NCBI GenBank assembly: GCA_013397865.1
Contig: VZTI01001286.1
Coordinates: 1 to 64,000 of the forward strand
Direction: 5' to 3'
Source: Struthidea cinerea
Taxonomy: Eukaryota; Chordata; Aves; Passeriformes; Corcoracidae
DNA length: 64,000 nucleotides
Shown piece by piece: positions 12,701-27,700 of the stretch. A program made the translations under genes and the position numbers. Below the pieces are notes generated by a model. The model saw only the letters and a program-made list of their open reading frames with translations. It ran no database searches and was not told the DNA's origin. The first letter of the stretch is position 1, and each line of letters starts with the position of its first letter.

Positions 12701-15700
12701 GGCTATGGCCTTCTTGCAGGGAGGTGTTAGAAAAGGTTGAATTTAGTTCCTCGTGTGTCAGTTTGGAACTTGGGAAAGGAGCGTTGAGTCCTCTGCTATA
12801 TTTCTCTTTTATGATTTTTATAGGATGAGTTTCATTCAAGGTTGCAGATACCTGGCATGTGCTGAATGAAATAAGAATATTATTTAGGTGCTTTAGGTTA
12901 ATTACCAATTCTCTCAGTAAATGCTCAAGTAGGCTACTTAAAGCAGTTACTTAAGTATTTGTTACCAGTATTCATTAAGCACCTGACATATTGTTAACAA
13001 TGTATACATAGATGCATTGTTTTCCTAGCTCAGATTCCTTGTGAAAGGACAGTGAGTACCTAAGGTAAGATATTTTTGGTAGAATACAGAGGTATCATTC
13101 TAGAAACACTGTTGTCTTGAAAGCACTTTTTTTGGAGCACGATTCATGTCCTTATTTATCTTAGGCAGTTGTAGAGCTAAAGTTATCAAAGTGCTGGGAT
13201 CTTAAGACTTCATGGTTACTGTGCTCTGACAATATTCACATCAAACATTCTCAGTTAAAAAAATTCTTTTGTTTCCAATACTGTTATACCCTGCAAGCTC
13301 TGGCAACATACACACAAGCTTTGGAGTTTCTTCTGCAGTAGAGCCTAAAATATCCTCTCCAGATCCGTGTTGTGTAGCACATGATAGTGTCATAACCTGT
13401 CTAAACTGACTCTGAGCATGTGAATAAGCTCGCTGTTTTAAAAAGGACCACTTGCCATGCTTCTAGCAGGTAGTTATTGTTCTTTCCTTTCTGAGGATTA
13501 CGAGCATATTCCTTTCCAGTTCTAGGAAGATGCCTAAGTGGCCCACCTACCGGCAAGCAAGAGAAACAGGAGTGAGACTACAACAGAAAGTGGTTTTGTG
13601 AGCCTTTGGGACCAAGTAGACTAGCTGTGTACATCAAGATTACATGAGACTGAACTTGTTTACATGTTACTGCAAGGAGCATTAAGTCCATAAGCAACCT
13701 ATTTGTTCTCTTTTGGTCCTGGAATTCAGTGTTATTTTTTTTTATTTGCTTTCATTGGGTCTCCTTACTTATTTTGTCAGTAGTACTTCAGCAGGGATGT
13801 TCAGACAAAATATACAGGTGTCACTGGTTTTAAGTAAATGAAGCAGAAAAAACCCTCAACTTCATTAATGTTGTTTAGTGAGAAGTAGAATCCAGTTTGG
13901 TTTCCATCTGGACCTTTGTTGACATTCTGTTGCAAGCATGAGTAAAAAAATCAATAGAAAATAAGTAGATTTACATGTACATATATCAAGAAAGAGTACA
14001 AGCATTTTTCATTAAACTTGAAGTATCTAGGACTGACCAGGGAGGTCTCCAAATAAAAGGTGTAACTATTTTCAAGAAACTTCCCCGGCCTGAAGCACAC
14101 ATGCAGCTCATTTGATAGTAATTGGGAACAGAGTGCAGAACACACCTGCTGTCTTTTAGCAAGGAGTTTCTCCAGAATTAATGATGCAAGGTTGATAAGC
14201 TTGGGAAAATGACTGCAGCATCTACTCATGGTACTGAGGCAAGTAAAACTTTGGGAATACAGAGTAGCAGAGTACAGGGACTGTGCATTGCGTGCCTCTG
14301 GTCTGACACCTGACTGGTAGAATGGTAGCAAGTGTTTGAAAGCATATATAGCAAATCTGTGTGGGAATGTATATACTTGTGTGTGTATACATACCTAAAT
14401 GAATACGTCTGTAAGTGTACTGCCAAGTACAGCAGCTTCCTTTCTCATCTCCAAGATGACCTTTTATGTTTCCCTTTTGGATCTCTTTCGAGCATGGCAT
14501 ATCTTTCTTTGCTAAAGCAGACCCTCTCTTCTCCATCTTTAATGTAGTTAGAACTAAGCAGACTTCAGAGTAGCGTGGGGCACCTGGGCTGTCTTTGTAT
14601 GAAAGGCTGAAGCAACTTAAGCAGTGTCAATATGAAGTTCCAGGCTGATTCAGATAAACTATTTCCAGCATTGTACATTGTCAGTTTAGATAATGCAGTC
14701 AAATCATCCGTTGTTAGAGTAAGGCCTTTCCCACTGTGTGAATTTTCCTCCGTTTTATGTAGCCAAAACATATGTACACGTGTATACGTGCATCTACAGC
14801 CAAACAAGAGACACTGTCACCTTTTGCCTACTTTTATTAGATCTCTATACCTTTTTTCTTCCTCTTCTACCTACACAGTTCACTGTGTGAAGCTTTTTCT
14901 AGCATGGGCTATACATCCTACGAAGCTTTGACAGTACGTTCGTGGTTTCGCTGCGTTTTGCAAATGTTCCTCGATCAACCAAGTGGCGCCTTGGCCAAGA
15001 CAGATGCTGAGAGAACAGTTGGTAAGTGCTCACATTTCCCTCATGTTTGCAGTAACGGGGCTATATTGCAAAGCTGGCAAACATTTTCAGCTAATTACAA
15101 AATGTATTTTTGTTTGTATTCCTTTACTTTTACCTAATTACAAAATGTGTTTCTTTACACTGCTTGTGCTATTTATTGATAGTTTGCCTGCTCTGCATAT
15201 GACAAATTTATCACAAACAAAGATAAAAGAGCTTGTTTCCTTGGAAGCAAAGAATAAAAACTTGCTCCCAAGGAGACAAGTTATTTTTCCCCCATGGAGA
15301 AACTGATCTAAAAAAAGTGAAAATCTGAAGTAAATACTCAGAAATCATGCTGTGAATGGCCTAAAAGGAAAAAAAATAGGGGGGGGGCGGGGGGAAATCT
15401 AGCTGCAATTAATTCTCCCCTTTTTCATACTGGATATTTTGCTTTCTTAGAGCAATAATTCATCCCTTCTTCTAAAACCACCACAGTTCTAATTATCTGT
15501 AGAACATGTCTTCTAGTCATTATTTCTCATACACATTTTCCAGATTTCAAAAAAAAAGAAACCCATCAGCTTGGTTATCCATACTTAAAACTCTTCATTC
15601 TCTTACAACTTATATCAGAAAAATAACTGCTTTGGACTTACGTTCTTTGTCTGGAGAGATGCAGTTGCCAAATACTTGTGTTTTAGATATTTTAAAACAG

Positions 15701-18700
15701 TGTTTTACTTTATCATTTTGGGACTAAATTAAATCTAAAAGCATAATTATGTACTGTATTTACTGATGTGCTCTCTTGTAATAATCAGGAAAAGCCTACA
15801 TGGAGCAGCTGACTGAAATGACAAGACTGATTTTTAAACTCTCAGAAGTAGAAAACATTCTTTTAAAGGCTAATGTTGGACAGTCAGTTTTCAAACAAGA
15901 CCCAGAAAATGCTCTTGTCCAGTTCATTAAGGTACTGTACATCTATCCCTGTGTTAGTTTCATAGGACAATTTTAGTGAAAAGAGACTATGTATCAGATT
16001 TAGAGTGCTGAAAAAGAAATTACTCACAAAAGTCTCATGAGAGACCGAGTAAGCTGATTTAAATTTATTTCAATGTTTTTGTTTTCTCAGGCTGTTGGTA
16101 GAACTTACAGTGGTCTTCAGACACTCCCTGAGAAATCTGCCATGGTAGCAAAGACTCTGGAGTATTTGGGTGATGTATTAAAGTACGTAAAACCCTATCT
16201 GAAGGCAAAAGGACCCCCAGAAGGTCTGCAGCTTACATATTGGATCATAGGTAATTATCTTACAACCTCTTCTGTTTTAGGAAATAGTTTTAAGGAATCA
16301 GTAAAACAAACTTTTAATACTTTTTTTCCCCTCTGTACTATCCATATATATATTTCCTCTATACTATTTAATGTTTGAAAAAAGAAAGCCACCAAGATAC
16401 TGCAGTTAGATTTTTTTTTCCCAGATTTTCTCTAGATCCTGCTGTCTAACCTCTTTGTGGTTTTTACAAATCAGTATTTGAAAATACTGATTACCCCTGC
16501 AAATCAGTATTTTCAAAAGTAAGATGTTTTCACATCTTTCATTACAGAAAACCACCTGTTTTACCTAAACAAACTCAGAAACAGTGACAAGAGTTGGTTT
16601 CTGGCTATTTAGCTGTAGTGAGGATTATTGTATGCCATAGCAGTTGCTAAAGTTACAGCAATTCATGCCCACAGTGGATCTGGTCTTCCCATAGAGGGTC
16701 ATGAGATCTTTTTATATGAGGTCTTTTGTTGTCTCCTTCCTCTGCCCACTCATTTTAAACAGAAGTGATGAGCTCTGAGTTTTTCCTATAGAACATAAAA
16801 GTTAGGTGTACACCTTTCTGAAAGAATTCCAAGTTTTGAATCCTGTGGATTGACACAACATGCAGCTTTGGTGTTGGGTATCCAAGCTATGGGGCATAGC
16901 CTGGCTCACCAGAGAAAACACTGTAGTAATCACTTATTTGAATGATTGTTTCAATCACTGTATAGTTAAGGTAGAAATGGAAGTGCAGCCAAGGAGTCAT
17001 AGGATTCAGCAAACTGTAGGCAGATTTTGTGAGGGCCAATGTGGAGGGGTAAGGTAGAGTCTAAAACTCTGGTTTTAGGGAGTTTAGGAAAAGGTTTTTC
17101 ACCCAGAAAAACCAGAACGGGGGTTGGGCACTGGAACAGGCTCCCCAGGAAATGGTCACAGCACCGCCCTGAGAGTCCAAGAAGTGTTTGGACAATGATC
17201 TCAGCCACATGGTGTGACTCCTGGGGGTGTCCTGTGCAGGGCTGAGAGTTGGACTTGGTGATCCTTGTGGGTCCCTTTTAACTCAGGACGTTCTGTGATA
17301 AGCAGCATTACGACAGGCTACATGGTGTGTAGTGGAGTTACGGTAGCAGCCAAGTTGGCTCAGGTATGTATTTTGCTTCTTTTACGAACTGCTTCTCTGA
17401 CATACACTCTGTGCTTTACTAAAATGCAAATCTAGTATTTATTCATTAAGTGTGGAACTACTGATAGGGTGGAAGAGTGCTTTAATTATCAATGAATGTG
17501 CCAGTCTGACCCACTTACCTTTAAAAATGGGGTAAACCTTATGCGTCTTAAAAGAGAGGTGATGGTTTGCATGCACACACAGTTTACCTCATGATTTTAA
17601 GGAGCACAGGGAAAGCATGACCAAGATGCAAAAGTATCACAGGGGGTCCGATGCTGGTCAGCACTGGTGTGCTGTGACCTTCCTAAAGAGAGCATCCTGC
17701 AAAGAACAACTCTTCCAGGGGCCATGGCAGGCCTCCCTGGGCAGCAGGGGATTTCAGCAAGTGTAGCGATTTCTCAGCTACAAGTGATTCCAGCTCTTGT
17801 GAACCAGCTCTTTGTGAAATCACCCAAGGTGAACTCGGGGACAGAGAGACAGGAGCCTTGTTTGGCTGTTCCACAGAGGTAGCCTTTATTGTCCAGCAGC
17901 CCCTGTGAAGGGAAGGCCAGGGACAAAGACTCCCTGGTCAGGGGCAGAAACAGGGGCTTTTTATGGGAAAGGCAGGGGGTGGGGTGGAAACCAATTAGCC
18001 AACTGGGTACAGGCTATTACTATATAGAAACAAGGCATGCTGGGGGTGGTTCACTTTGTCACCATGACCCCGAGGAAGGTTGCTTATCTCTGGGGAGAGT
18101 CTTTTTGCCCTCAGGCCTCTCTCCTCCAAGGGAGTGCAAGAGGGCTCTTGTGCCAAGGGCTCACAGCCCTCCACACAAAAGGTACATTAAATGTACTGGA
18201 GTCAGAGTTTTGTAAAATACTTTATTTTTATATTGTGAGATCAGTGTACTTTGATACACAAGATCAAATTAATCGTTTTTAGATATCCAGATGAGGGTTG
18301 GAGTCTTGGAAAGTAATATTAGATTGGTATTTTCCTTTTTAGATTGGTGTTGTCCTTTTTGTTCTTTGCAGTAGGAAACGATTAATCTTCAATCATGCTG
18401 TTGTGTGCAAGAAAATGTCCTTTCTTTTTATTTAAGAAAACATGAAGAGGTTTAAAAGAAAAAAAAATATTCAAGTGTATTTCAATCACTGCTTCACATT
18501 CTGTGGGCTTGTTACATTATAAGGACAAAGCGTGAAACTTAACAAATCTAAACACCTCCTGTCTGTAGTCAGATTGTGTCTTGTACTGTCCCATACATCA
18601 CAGCAGTGATAATAGAAGGAGTACTTTTAGCTGGAATGACCGTGTTTCTTTCAAAGAAGGAAGCTTAGACAACATTATTAGGAGTATTGTTAGGTGATCA

Positions 18701-21700
18701 TTCTCTTTCTCTATGATTGATCATTGTGTTTTCTTTCACTCCACAAGATTAATGTTGTTTTGCGTTGTTTTTAGAGATGATAATGAATGACTTTTAGAGA
18801 TTAATAATATCTTGTAACAGCCTACTTTTGATTTTCCATTATTTTCAAAATCTTAAACATATTTCCTTGGGATATTCTTGTATTTTCAACCCAGCAAACT
18901 TCTTCTTGCTCTAATTAAATGTAAAGTTTAAAATGTCTGTGGAAACTACTACATAAGAATCTTGTTTCATTTAATGTGTATTTTGAGTATTAACACTTCT
19001 GAGTATGGAGTTAGTTTTTAATGAAAAATTACACCTCACCTGCAATAAAGGTGTTTCTCAAAGTTGGGGTGTTTACACGTCAACACCTTTCTCCTTTTTT
19101 TGTTTTGTTTTGGTTTTTTTTTTGCAAGTCAAAAGAACAATCTTAAAACTGGCTCAAAGCTGAGCAAATGATACATTGTTGTGCTGAAAACAAGATGTTC
19201 TCTGAGGCTCTCAGTTTGTGAACTGAGAGCCCCACAAAGACCTGGCAAGACTGTGCTGGTTAATGGAGTTGGCTGCCCTTTGTTCTTCTTAATCTGCTGA
19301 AATTAAATGCAATTTGAAGGATATTTAATGTTTTGCTAACATTCAATTGCTGTGTGAGTAGTTGCTGATGCAGTGTTGCCACAGTGGTGTTAGACAAATG
19401 GGAAGGGAAGGCAAAGGCAGCATTTCTCTGTAAAAGGGATGAATGCACACAGCAAGGTAAATGTTCAAGTGCATGTGTGCTGATTGCAATAGGGTTATGG
19501 ATCAAGTTTAGTTAAGTTTTCTGCAGGGATCTAACAGACTCATCCTTTCTTTAGCATTGCTGTACTTTTCCTAAAGCAGCTTCACTTGCCTAAAAAATTC
19601 TAATTGTAATGTGTTGAATTAATTTAGTATTTAATTTTGGTGAACTTTAAGCGGACTTCTGAGTTGTTTTGACTGGGATTTTTTTAAAGGGATGCCATGG
19701 AATGAGTACATGGAAGTGAGACAGTTCAGTTGCTCTTACTACTCTGATATTGTCTAATTTAACATAATTGCCTCTTTAGGCTTTCTTAATTTTTTTTCTA
19801 ACTGTAAATTGCTTTGGGATTTTTTGAATTTTTTGCAATAGGATGTCTGGTAAAGTTCTGTGCACCGATATTGGCTACTTCCAAGGCACAGCAACTCTTG
19901 TTCCGCATTGTGGATTGCTTACTGCTGCCACACTCTGTGCTCCAGCAGGACAAGGAGCTGCCTGTGGCTTTGCTGTCTGCCATTCAGGAAAGCCTGCCTC
20001 TTTATCTCCAGGTAAGTATCTCAACTCTATTATCAGCACACAAATGTATCTTCAGGAAGAGATTCATATTGCAGAGGATGTTTTCTTTTTCCTTAATCTT
20101 AGCAAGCATTGACTGAATTTACAGAAGCAGCAAGAGAAGTTTTTTTTCTTCTTATAGAAGTGAAAGGAAAATTGCCACCCCTTTTGCTTTCCTCATTGCA
20201 GGCAGCCGTGCTGTGGTACACTCCAGAGCTTCTGGTCTCTTTGCTGCGTATGGAAAACTTTTAGCCAGCCTTCTGGTTACACTGGTCTCCAATGTGACAG
20301 ATTTCTCAAACAGTGCATCAAGTAATCCTAATATGTAGTGAGACAATTGCTAAGATGACAGAGCAAACAAATACTTTAAATCATCCTTGACTTGGCTAAC
20401 TGTAGCTAGTTAGAGATGAGATACCCTTTTTTCATTGCTCTTAGGAACAAAAGAAAATCCTTGGCGTATTATACCACAGGTTTGTCTTAATGCTTTGAGA
20501 ATATGTTTTGATAAATCAAGTTCCTGCTGCCTATGATTTCATGACTTAATTCTTCTTGCCCATTATTCCTCCTACTCTTCCCTCGGTTTCCCTATGATTC
20601 TTGAAACTCTGTAAGGCTTGTTGATGCTGTAGAAAGAGACTAATTTCTGCTGGTGAGAAAGAGAAAAGACTGTATTTTGAAAATAATAAGTTGACAAGTT
20701 TTCTTGTAAATCCTTGGGTCTTTTTTGCTTACCATTTTCTCTTCTTAGTCTTCATTTTGATTGCAGTCTTAACTCACTACTTTGCAGGATTGTATTGTGA
20801 AACAATGCAGTGGTGACATTGTTAACATCTCTTGGATTTATTCCTTTCAAAAGCAGTTAATTTTGATCGAAGGCATGTCATATGGAAGTGAATGTGGTTA
20901 TATAGTGCTGTGCACAGTATGACTTGCTTTGTTGCTCTGTAGGTATTTTCAGAAGCTGTGTACATGTAGGGCCATCTGGACAATGGTAATAGCACAGAGT
21001 GTGAGTGTCTGTTTGCTAATTTGGTATTTCAGTTGTAGAGCCAGTTTCTCTGGAGTCTGCACAGACAGATGTAATCTTCAGATGAAACCACCTGAGTTGG
21101 TTTTGAAGTCTTGAGTGTTGTATACCCTTGTTTCCCAGTTTATTTGCCAGATTCTAACTTCCTGACCTCACTTTTGTACTCTTCATCAGTCTGCTGCATT
21201 GCCCATGTCCCTTCCAGCTATGCTAGATGATCTTGTTTGACCAAATATTTTATTTTAGACAAACACTGCTTCTAGAAAACAAGTAATTCTTTAATTTGAT
21301 AAACACTGTTGGGGAGAAAAGAGGAGAATTCATGAGTAATTTTTCCTGTTTCAGTATGGGAATTTTACATTTTATTAATAGCTTGTATTTACAAGGTTCC
21401 AACATTAAGTGCTTCAAAGTGCGTCATTCATTCAAAAATACTTCTTTCTCTTTTATGTGGAAAAGTGGAAAAATTCCAATTTAGAATCAACTCAAACCAA
21501 AAATATTTCAAGATCAGTTTAAAAACAAACAAAAAACCTCTGCTGAGATCCTTTGAGATTGAATGGATTCAAGGCACTCTCTGGCATCTCAGGTTATTGT
21601 TTCACAGTTGGCTTAAGGCTAAATTCATTCCCTTTCACCACCATATGCATTCCCATTTAATTTGCTTTAATGATTCTGTGAATAGCAATTTGTGACCTGA

Positions 21701-24700
21701 ATCAAATAGTAACTAGCCTCACAAAACAAACAAAACCCAAAACCCCAAGTGGGCATATCAAAAAAGTGATAAAACAGTATATGTGGGAGGGAAAGCATGT
21801 AAATGTGGTGGGAGGGAAGATGGAGAAACAGAATTCTTGGGGAATAACCTCACCTTGACTAGCTTAAACTGCAGGTGAAATGTGTGATGAGGCCCCTCTT
21901 GGGTAGTTGCCCTGTGCCTGGTGCTCATTTGTGGAGGCAGAGCACTGGTATTTCAGTGCAGGAGCCTTAATTCACCCTAATGTTAGACAAACATTGTTCT
22001 CTAGCTCTGTCCCTGTTAATATTCCATCTTACAACTTAATCCTTCAGCAGTTACGTGAAAATAGAGAAACAGGAGTTTGGAGACCATGCAAAATACCTTC
22101 TCATACATGCAAGTTCTTTATTCATAGTCAAAGTATAAAAGCCCTTGAGTGGAATTTCTACTCAGCAGCCTTTCGTTTTTTAATTTTTTTTTTTCAGTCT
22201 TCTGAAAAGTTCCAGGCTCCATCTCTTTTTTTTCTTCTTCTTCAGTTCCTACAGTGTGGGCTTCTCCTGCTTTGTTCAAAAAAACTACTTCAGATACCAG
22301 AAAACATTTTAGTTTTGCTAGCAATGACATGGAAAAACTTCCCTCTTTCCAGAGTTTTTAACAACTACTCTTAATGTGGCTTACTTGATCCTTTTTGTGG
22401 GTTTTAAAGGGGTTTGAAATCAGTCCTAGTAGCAGTTAATTTTACATATCCACTGATGCAGCAATTTTATGAAATCCTATGGAATTCTTGAATTTTTTTA
22501 TCTTTTAGGACAACAATCAAAGCTCCTTCTCTTCACACAGTGTAGTTTATTGCTATACAATTCATCAGAACCAATGACTGTATCTCACCATCCTTCACCA
22601 CCCCAAACCTACAGATTTATTTTTAATAGATCAAAGTTAGAGGCTTTGTTTTATTTTAAACAAGCACACCTAATTGTCAAAGGCGCTAATTATGACTGGA
22701 TGTTGCATTTCTCTCTCCTCAGTTCAGACTGACTGTGTTTACTTGTTATGGTCGTGTTTATATAGAACTTTGGGCTATACAGTTCTGCCTTTTGACAGTT
22801 TTTGGGCAGCTGCTCTGGTCTCCACTGTACAGGGAGCTGATCAAGAAGTTTTTTTCAAACTCAGTCACTGATGCTGCCTTGTCAAAATAACTTAGCTCTA
22901 GCAACTTTTAAACTAATTTTTTGGGTATTTTTAATCTTGCCTAAAGGGTTATTTTCTGGATACTATTTCTTTCACTGTGCATCATCTGTTTTGAAAATAT
23001 TTGATGACCTAAGAAAGATTTTTATTGAGATACGATATAAAAATTGCCCTCAGAATTGTTTGAGTGACTGACTTTGGAAAGTAAAGCATGAAGAACGTGA
23101 ATGAACAGCCATTTTACAATTTTATGGGACTGTTCCTAATTATGAGATAGTGAGGCATGTAAAATTTAATCTTAGGTATTTCACTACTGCAAAAAGAAGT
23201 TGAGTTGATTTGTGTGGTAGTGGATTGCTAAAGTCTAGCACAGGAAGTTTCAGACCAATATTGCTCTTGCTGGATTTCTTGGAGAATGATTTGGAGGAAT
23301 TTTAGTACACATTTACCAGTAATATGGGAAAGAACTGAAGCAGTGTAAGAAACTCGTTTTGGAGAAGAAATACTAGTTTAAATATATCTTGCAGAATACA
23401 GTGTGGGTGCATGGAATAAGCATTGTATACATAATGATAGGGAAGGTAAGATGCCCTGCTTGGCTTATCAGCATTAATCCTGTCCAAATACAGATTTGTT
23501 GATTTCTGTCTAAATACGGAGAATGGCAAAAGAGCTTCATTCTGAGTAGTGCTTGGCACATGCACTTCCCAGCAATGTTAATGGCTCTGTGCAGGCTCAG
23601 CATTTGTCAGAGATCAGACCCTAAAAGCCCTCCCGTGAGCCACATCTGTGGTCCGATATTTGAGCAAGCTTATTAATACATTTTGTGAATTATAATATGT
23701 ATTTAATAGGAATTGTACAACATTAATTGGTGAACAGCAGATTTATTCCAACAGCAGGACTTGCAGTTTAAGTCATCATTAGGTAGCTTGGCATTTCTGC
23801 AGTGAGTAGTTCCAGTAATCCATACTAATCGGTTCTTTGCTCTCCACAGGTGATTTACAGATATACGGATAAATCAGAAGAGGCAGCTCTGGCCACAAAA
23901 GGTTCCTGCAGTGAACACACACAGGAATCAGTTGCCTTTTTGCTAAAATGAAGAGCAGATGATGTCATGCTTCTCTGCTCCCCTTAAAATGTCCTTTTTT
24001 TTCATTCTTAACCTCAGAAGATGGCTAAAGAACATAGTTAAGGAAAAGAAAGCAACTATCAACTCTTTAAAGTCCATCTGCTTTGTAGGGATTGTCCTGG
24101 TATCTGATGTGATTGATTTCAAATCTCTGGTCCAGAATTGCAGTCCAGCAGCACATGTGTTTCTTTTTTCTTGCATTTGAACAGTTACCTTCATCTCTCT
24201 TAATTACTGGTGGGATTTAAAAGAAGAAATTTCTGTGTGATTACTGTGTAATCACATCCTTGGCCAGCACTGCCTAGGATGTTTTGCCATTGAACCCAGA
24301 GATTTCAGCTACTGTGCAGTGTTGGTAATTTATGCCTTGTGCCTCTTGGGATAAATTGTCAGACCTTGTGCAGGTCTGTTGCTCTCTGCACTTTGTAAGG
24401 AAAAGACGGAGTCCAAAATAAAGAACACAGTGTTGAGCTGAAGTCTTTTTGTTCAAGAGAGAAATCCAAGTTCTTTTCTAATTTTTTGGGATGCAGTTTC
24501 CAAATCAATTTATTTCAACCCAAAAAAATGAAGATGCTTTTATGAAGGATCAGTCTACATTCGTTGATTCACTTTCAAATGAAATTATTAGACCTGCAAA
24601 AATTAGTCAGCTTTCCTTCAGATATCTAAATTCTAATACTCTTTTCTTTTTATTGCCACTATTAAATAATTCAAGGATCATTCTTAAAACAGTAACTCTA

Positions 24701-27700
24701 ACTAGTTAATAACTGATGTCTTCTTTTCTTGATCCTGTGTATCATTTGTTGATCCTCAGTTTGAAGAACTGTCTCATTGTAGCAACTATCATTGTTAGTT
24801 CTTCAGAGGTGCTATGTTCTTCATGTATTCCTGCAGGTATCCTCTGTGAGGCTGTGATGGTTTTTGTCTCCTTTTATCAGTTAAATTAATACAGTTTGTC
24901 ATAGATGTTTGAGTTCTTTTAGTGCTAAAACAATCTAGAGTCTTAAGAGTGCCAGTTCCAATATGTGGATTATGGAATGCATTCTGTCTATCTGTATGAG
25001 CTTTACTACAGAAAGCACAGGCAACTCTTCTTTATGCCTGCTGCGATATCTTACTGAAAACATCAAACACTTAAGTTTACACACTCAATAGTCTGTCATC
25101 TCCAACAGTCTCTCTGAGTCTGCCACTTGCCAAGAAGTAGCAGACTTCTTGTTTTTAAGAATTCTGATACAGCAGCAGCTGCTTTTTTCCTACAAAAATT
25201 TGTACACAAAAGGAGGAGAAAATCTGAAGTTTTAATCAAAGCCTCAGTTCAGAAAGTGTGTTTTTTATCACTGAACTTGCCAAAATTATCAAGGAGCCCT
25301 AGAAGTGTGTGAGATGAAACCCTTAACCCAAATCTGCATTCAAGAGAGCCACCAACAGCAAGTCTTCAGGCACCTAATTTCTTGAAATCTCACGTTTCCT
25401 GTATTTGTTTACTGCAGAACCAAAAGTGAGAACTCCCCATTTCAAGACCCTCAGCTATGCCTCAGGCTGCTTTTTTTTTTTTTTTTGCTGAATGTTCAGC
25501 CACGTTCACACAGGCAGATATAGATGAAAATGTTTTTGGAGAGGAACCTCTATACAACAGGGAACAGAAATATGCTTTGTTCATAGCTGAGGAACAAAAG
25601 CAGCTTGTGTTCGTTCCTGTATTAGGGGCATTGGTTTACCTCAGCAACCATAAATATTCAGACAGATACTCCTACCAAAACTGGAGTCTGGATTGCAATG
25701 CTAATGGAAGTTTGAAGTACTGTTGAAATTGCTGTCTAGGGAACTCTGTGCTTGACCTTGTTTTACACCATTATTCTTGTTGGACAAAACTATTGTGAAA
25801 ACTGAGTTCTCAAGAGGCTTCTGTTTGTGCTGCTGACTGTGACCCTTGAGATAGGAGATCACAGGACCTTTTTATTTTTTTCTTAGTGATTTGTTCTTCC
25901 TCTCAGTAGTCAAGAGGAGGGGGAAGGAAACAAGATCTTAACTTTCTCTTATGGGAACCTATTCCAGTAAGAATATAGTTCTTTTTTTCAGGGATGGACC
26001 ATATATATGTTCTATAGCTACAGGTAGTATTCAGATAAGCATCTTCTGGGCAAGTACTTTCATTATAGATTTTTCTCTGGATCAATATAGCTTATATTGG
26101 ATAAATCACAGCAGTTTTAGCCTTATCTTAAACAGAGTTTAAAACCTCCTCTAAATCCTTTATAAATGGTGCCTAATTTACTCTAATTTGCTCATACTAT
26201 GAGCAAATCTTTTCTTGTTTGAGCTCAATTCTAAGTGCTCATTTTTCTGCTATATCATTTATACAAAAATTTCATATGGTCCTTTACAAGCAGATGAGAT
26301 ATTTATTCTTTCTATCCCTTCTTAAATCTTACCTGACTAACATACTTTGTTAGACCATGTACAGGGTTGAAAACAGAAATGAGAAGATTTTGGGCACAGA
26401 AGTTTTCTCAGGTCTGAAATGCCAAGGTTTTATTTTGAATTTGAAGGTGAGCTTGCATGTCCCAAAGCTTATCTTCCAATATATTAATCTAGTGAAAGAC
26501 TTCTCTCCTTTGCAAGCCTTGCCTGACTCTGTCTTCATTTTCAGATCATCAGATATCTGATGCAAATATCAGATCATTCAGATATCTGCAGCAAATCAGT
26601 GCTGCTTATTTGTCAGACATAGTTACTCTGTGTGCAGCAGTTTACACAGCATGTAGTAAGTGTTCAGCCTATCATTGTTAAAGATTTATTCAACTGTATT
26701 GTTAAAAATTTATTCAATTTCTCACTTCCTAAAATTTTCTTCTACAGGGCCTGTCCTTCATATGTTGTCAGTCCCAAACACAGGGTGCCTATTTAAATCA
26801 ACTTCTTGGGAGCATTATTCGACATTACTTCGGACGATTTCTCCCTTCCTCCCCGACTGTGCCCGGTGCCAGACAGCATCCTCTGCTCACTGCTTTAGGC
26901 AGCTCCATCACAGTCCCCCAGCTGCTCCGTCTCCGCAAGACCACTTTGCATGTCATAAGGTAAGGACCAGTGAAATACAAAACATCACTTACTCGGGTTT
27001 CAGATTCAGATTTCACAAATAGCTCATGAGCTCAGGCCTCTGCTTTCTTCTCAGGTGATGGTGTGGCTCTTGGAAGAGCCTGTGAGTTGCTGGGCAGGGA
27101 GCAAAGGAAGGGTGGTGTTTATACATCAGGAGAGTAAAACTGGAAAGATATGGGAGAGAGTAATTAAGGATAAAGGTCCTAGGCCAAAACAAAAAACATT
27201 GCAGGAGGTCACATGAAAAGCAAGTCATTTTCTAGAAAAGTTATGCTTCGATAGACATCATCATGTGTGTGTCTCAGGCTGTATTTAGGGGCACAGAGTT
27301 GTAGTGCTTAGAGCTGCCACAGTTACCTGTGCATGTGGGACCTTGTTGCACTGTAAGTGTCAGGGCATACACAGGTGTGCCAGCTGCCCAGGGGACGTGG
27401 TAAACTGTGGGTGTGGGAAGAGGAAGACAGAGAGGCAGGGAGACAGTACTTGTTCATTGCACTGTCACCACTCACACAATGTCAACAGCAGCTACAAATC
27501 TGTGTTCTGCTGCTCAGAGGCTGACACTTTGTTCTATGTACTGCAGAATAGTGAACAATCTGTACTTTTTGTCCATGTTGGGAAAGGATTTAAACCACCT
27601 CAAATACAGGCTTATATCCAAGGTAATCGGATTTTTATTTGTTAAAGAGTTGGGTATACACGTTGATCAGAAAAAGAATGTCGGTTGATCTTGGGTAAAT

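Larger units (their letters stand above)
16251..19841 (+). other. MMS22L intron e-f
   Basis: It holds a short inverted repeat at 16469-16492, a CR1 copy and an antisense solo LTR (listed separately). The remaining sequence is AT-rich and unique. Confidence 0.85.
20012..26747 (+). other. MMS22L intron f-g
   Basis: This 6.7-kb AT-rich intron contains a T-run near 25470-25487 and two small tandem duplications shortly before the next exon (26541-26598 and 26677-26723). I recognised no transposon or RNA gene in the rest. Confidence 0.85.

Noticed and set aside
23851..23911. An exon-like stretch after CTCCACAG within the 20012-26747 MMS22L intron
   Set aside because: The neighbouring exons already join in phase 0 without it, and the encoded peptide does not match the family between LPLYLQ and GLSFICC.
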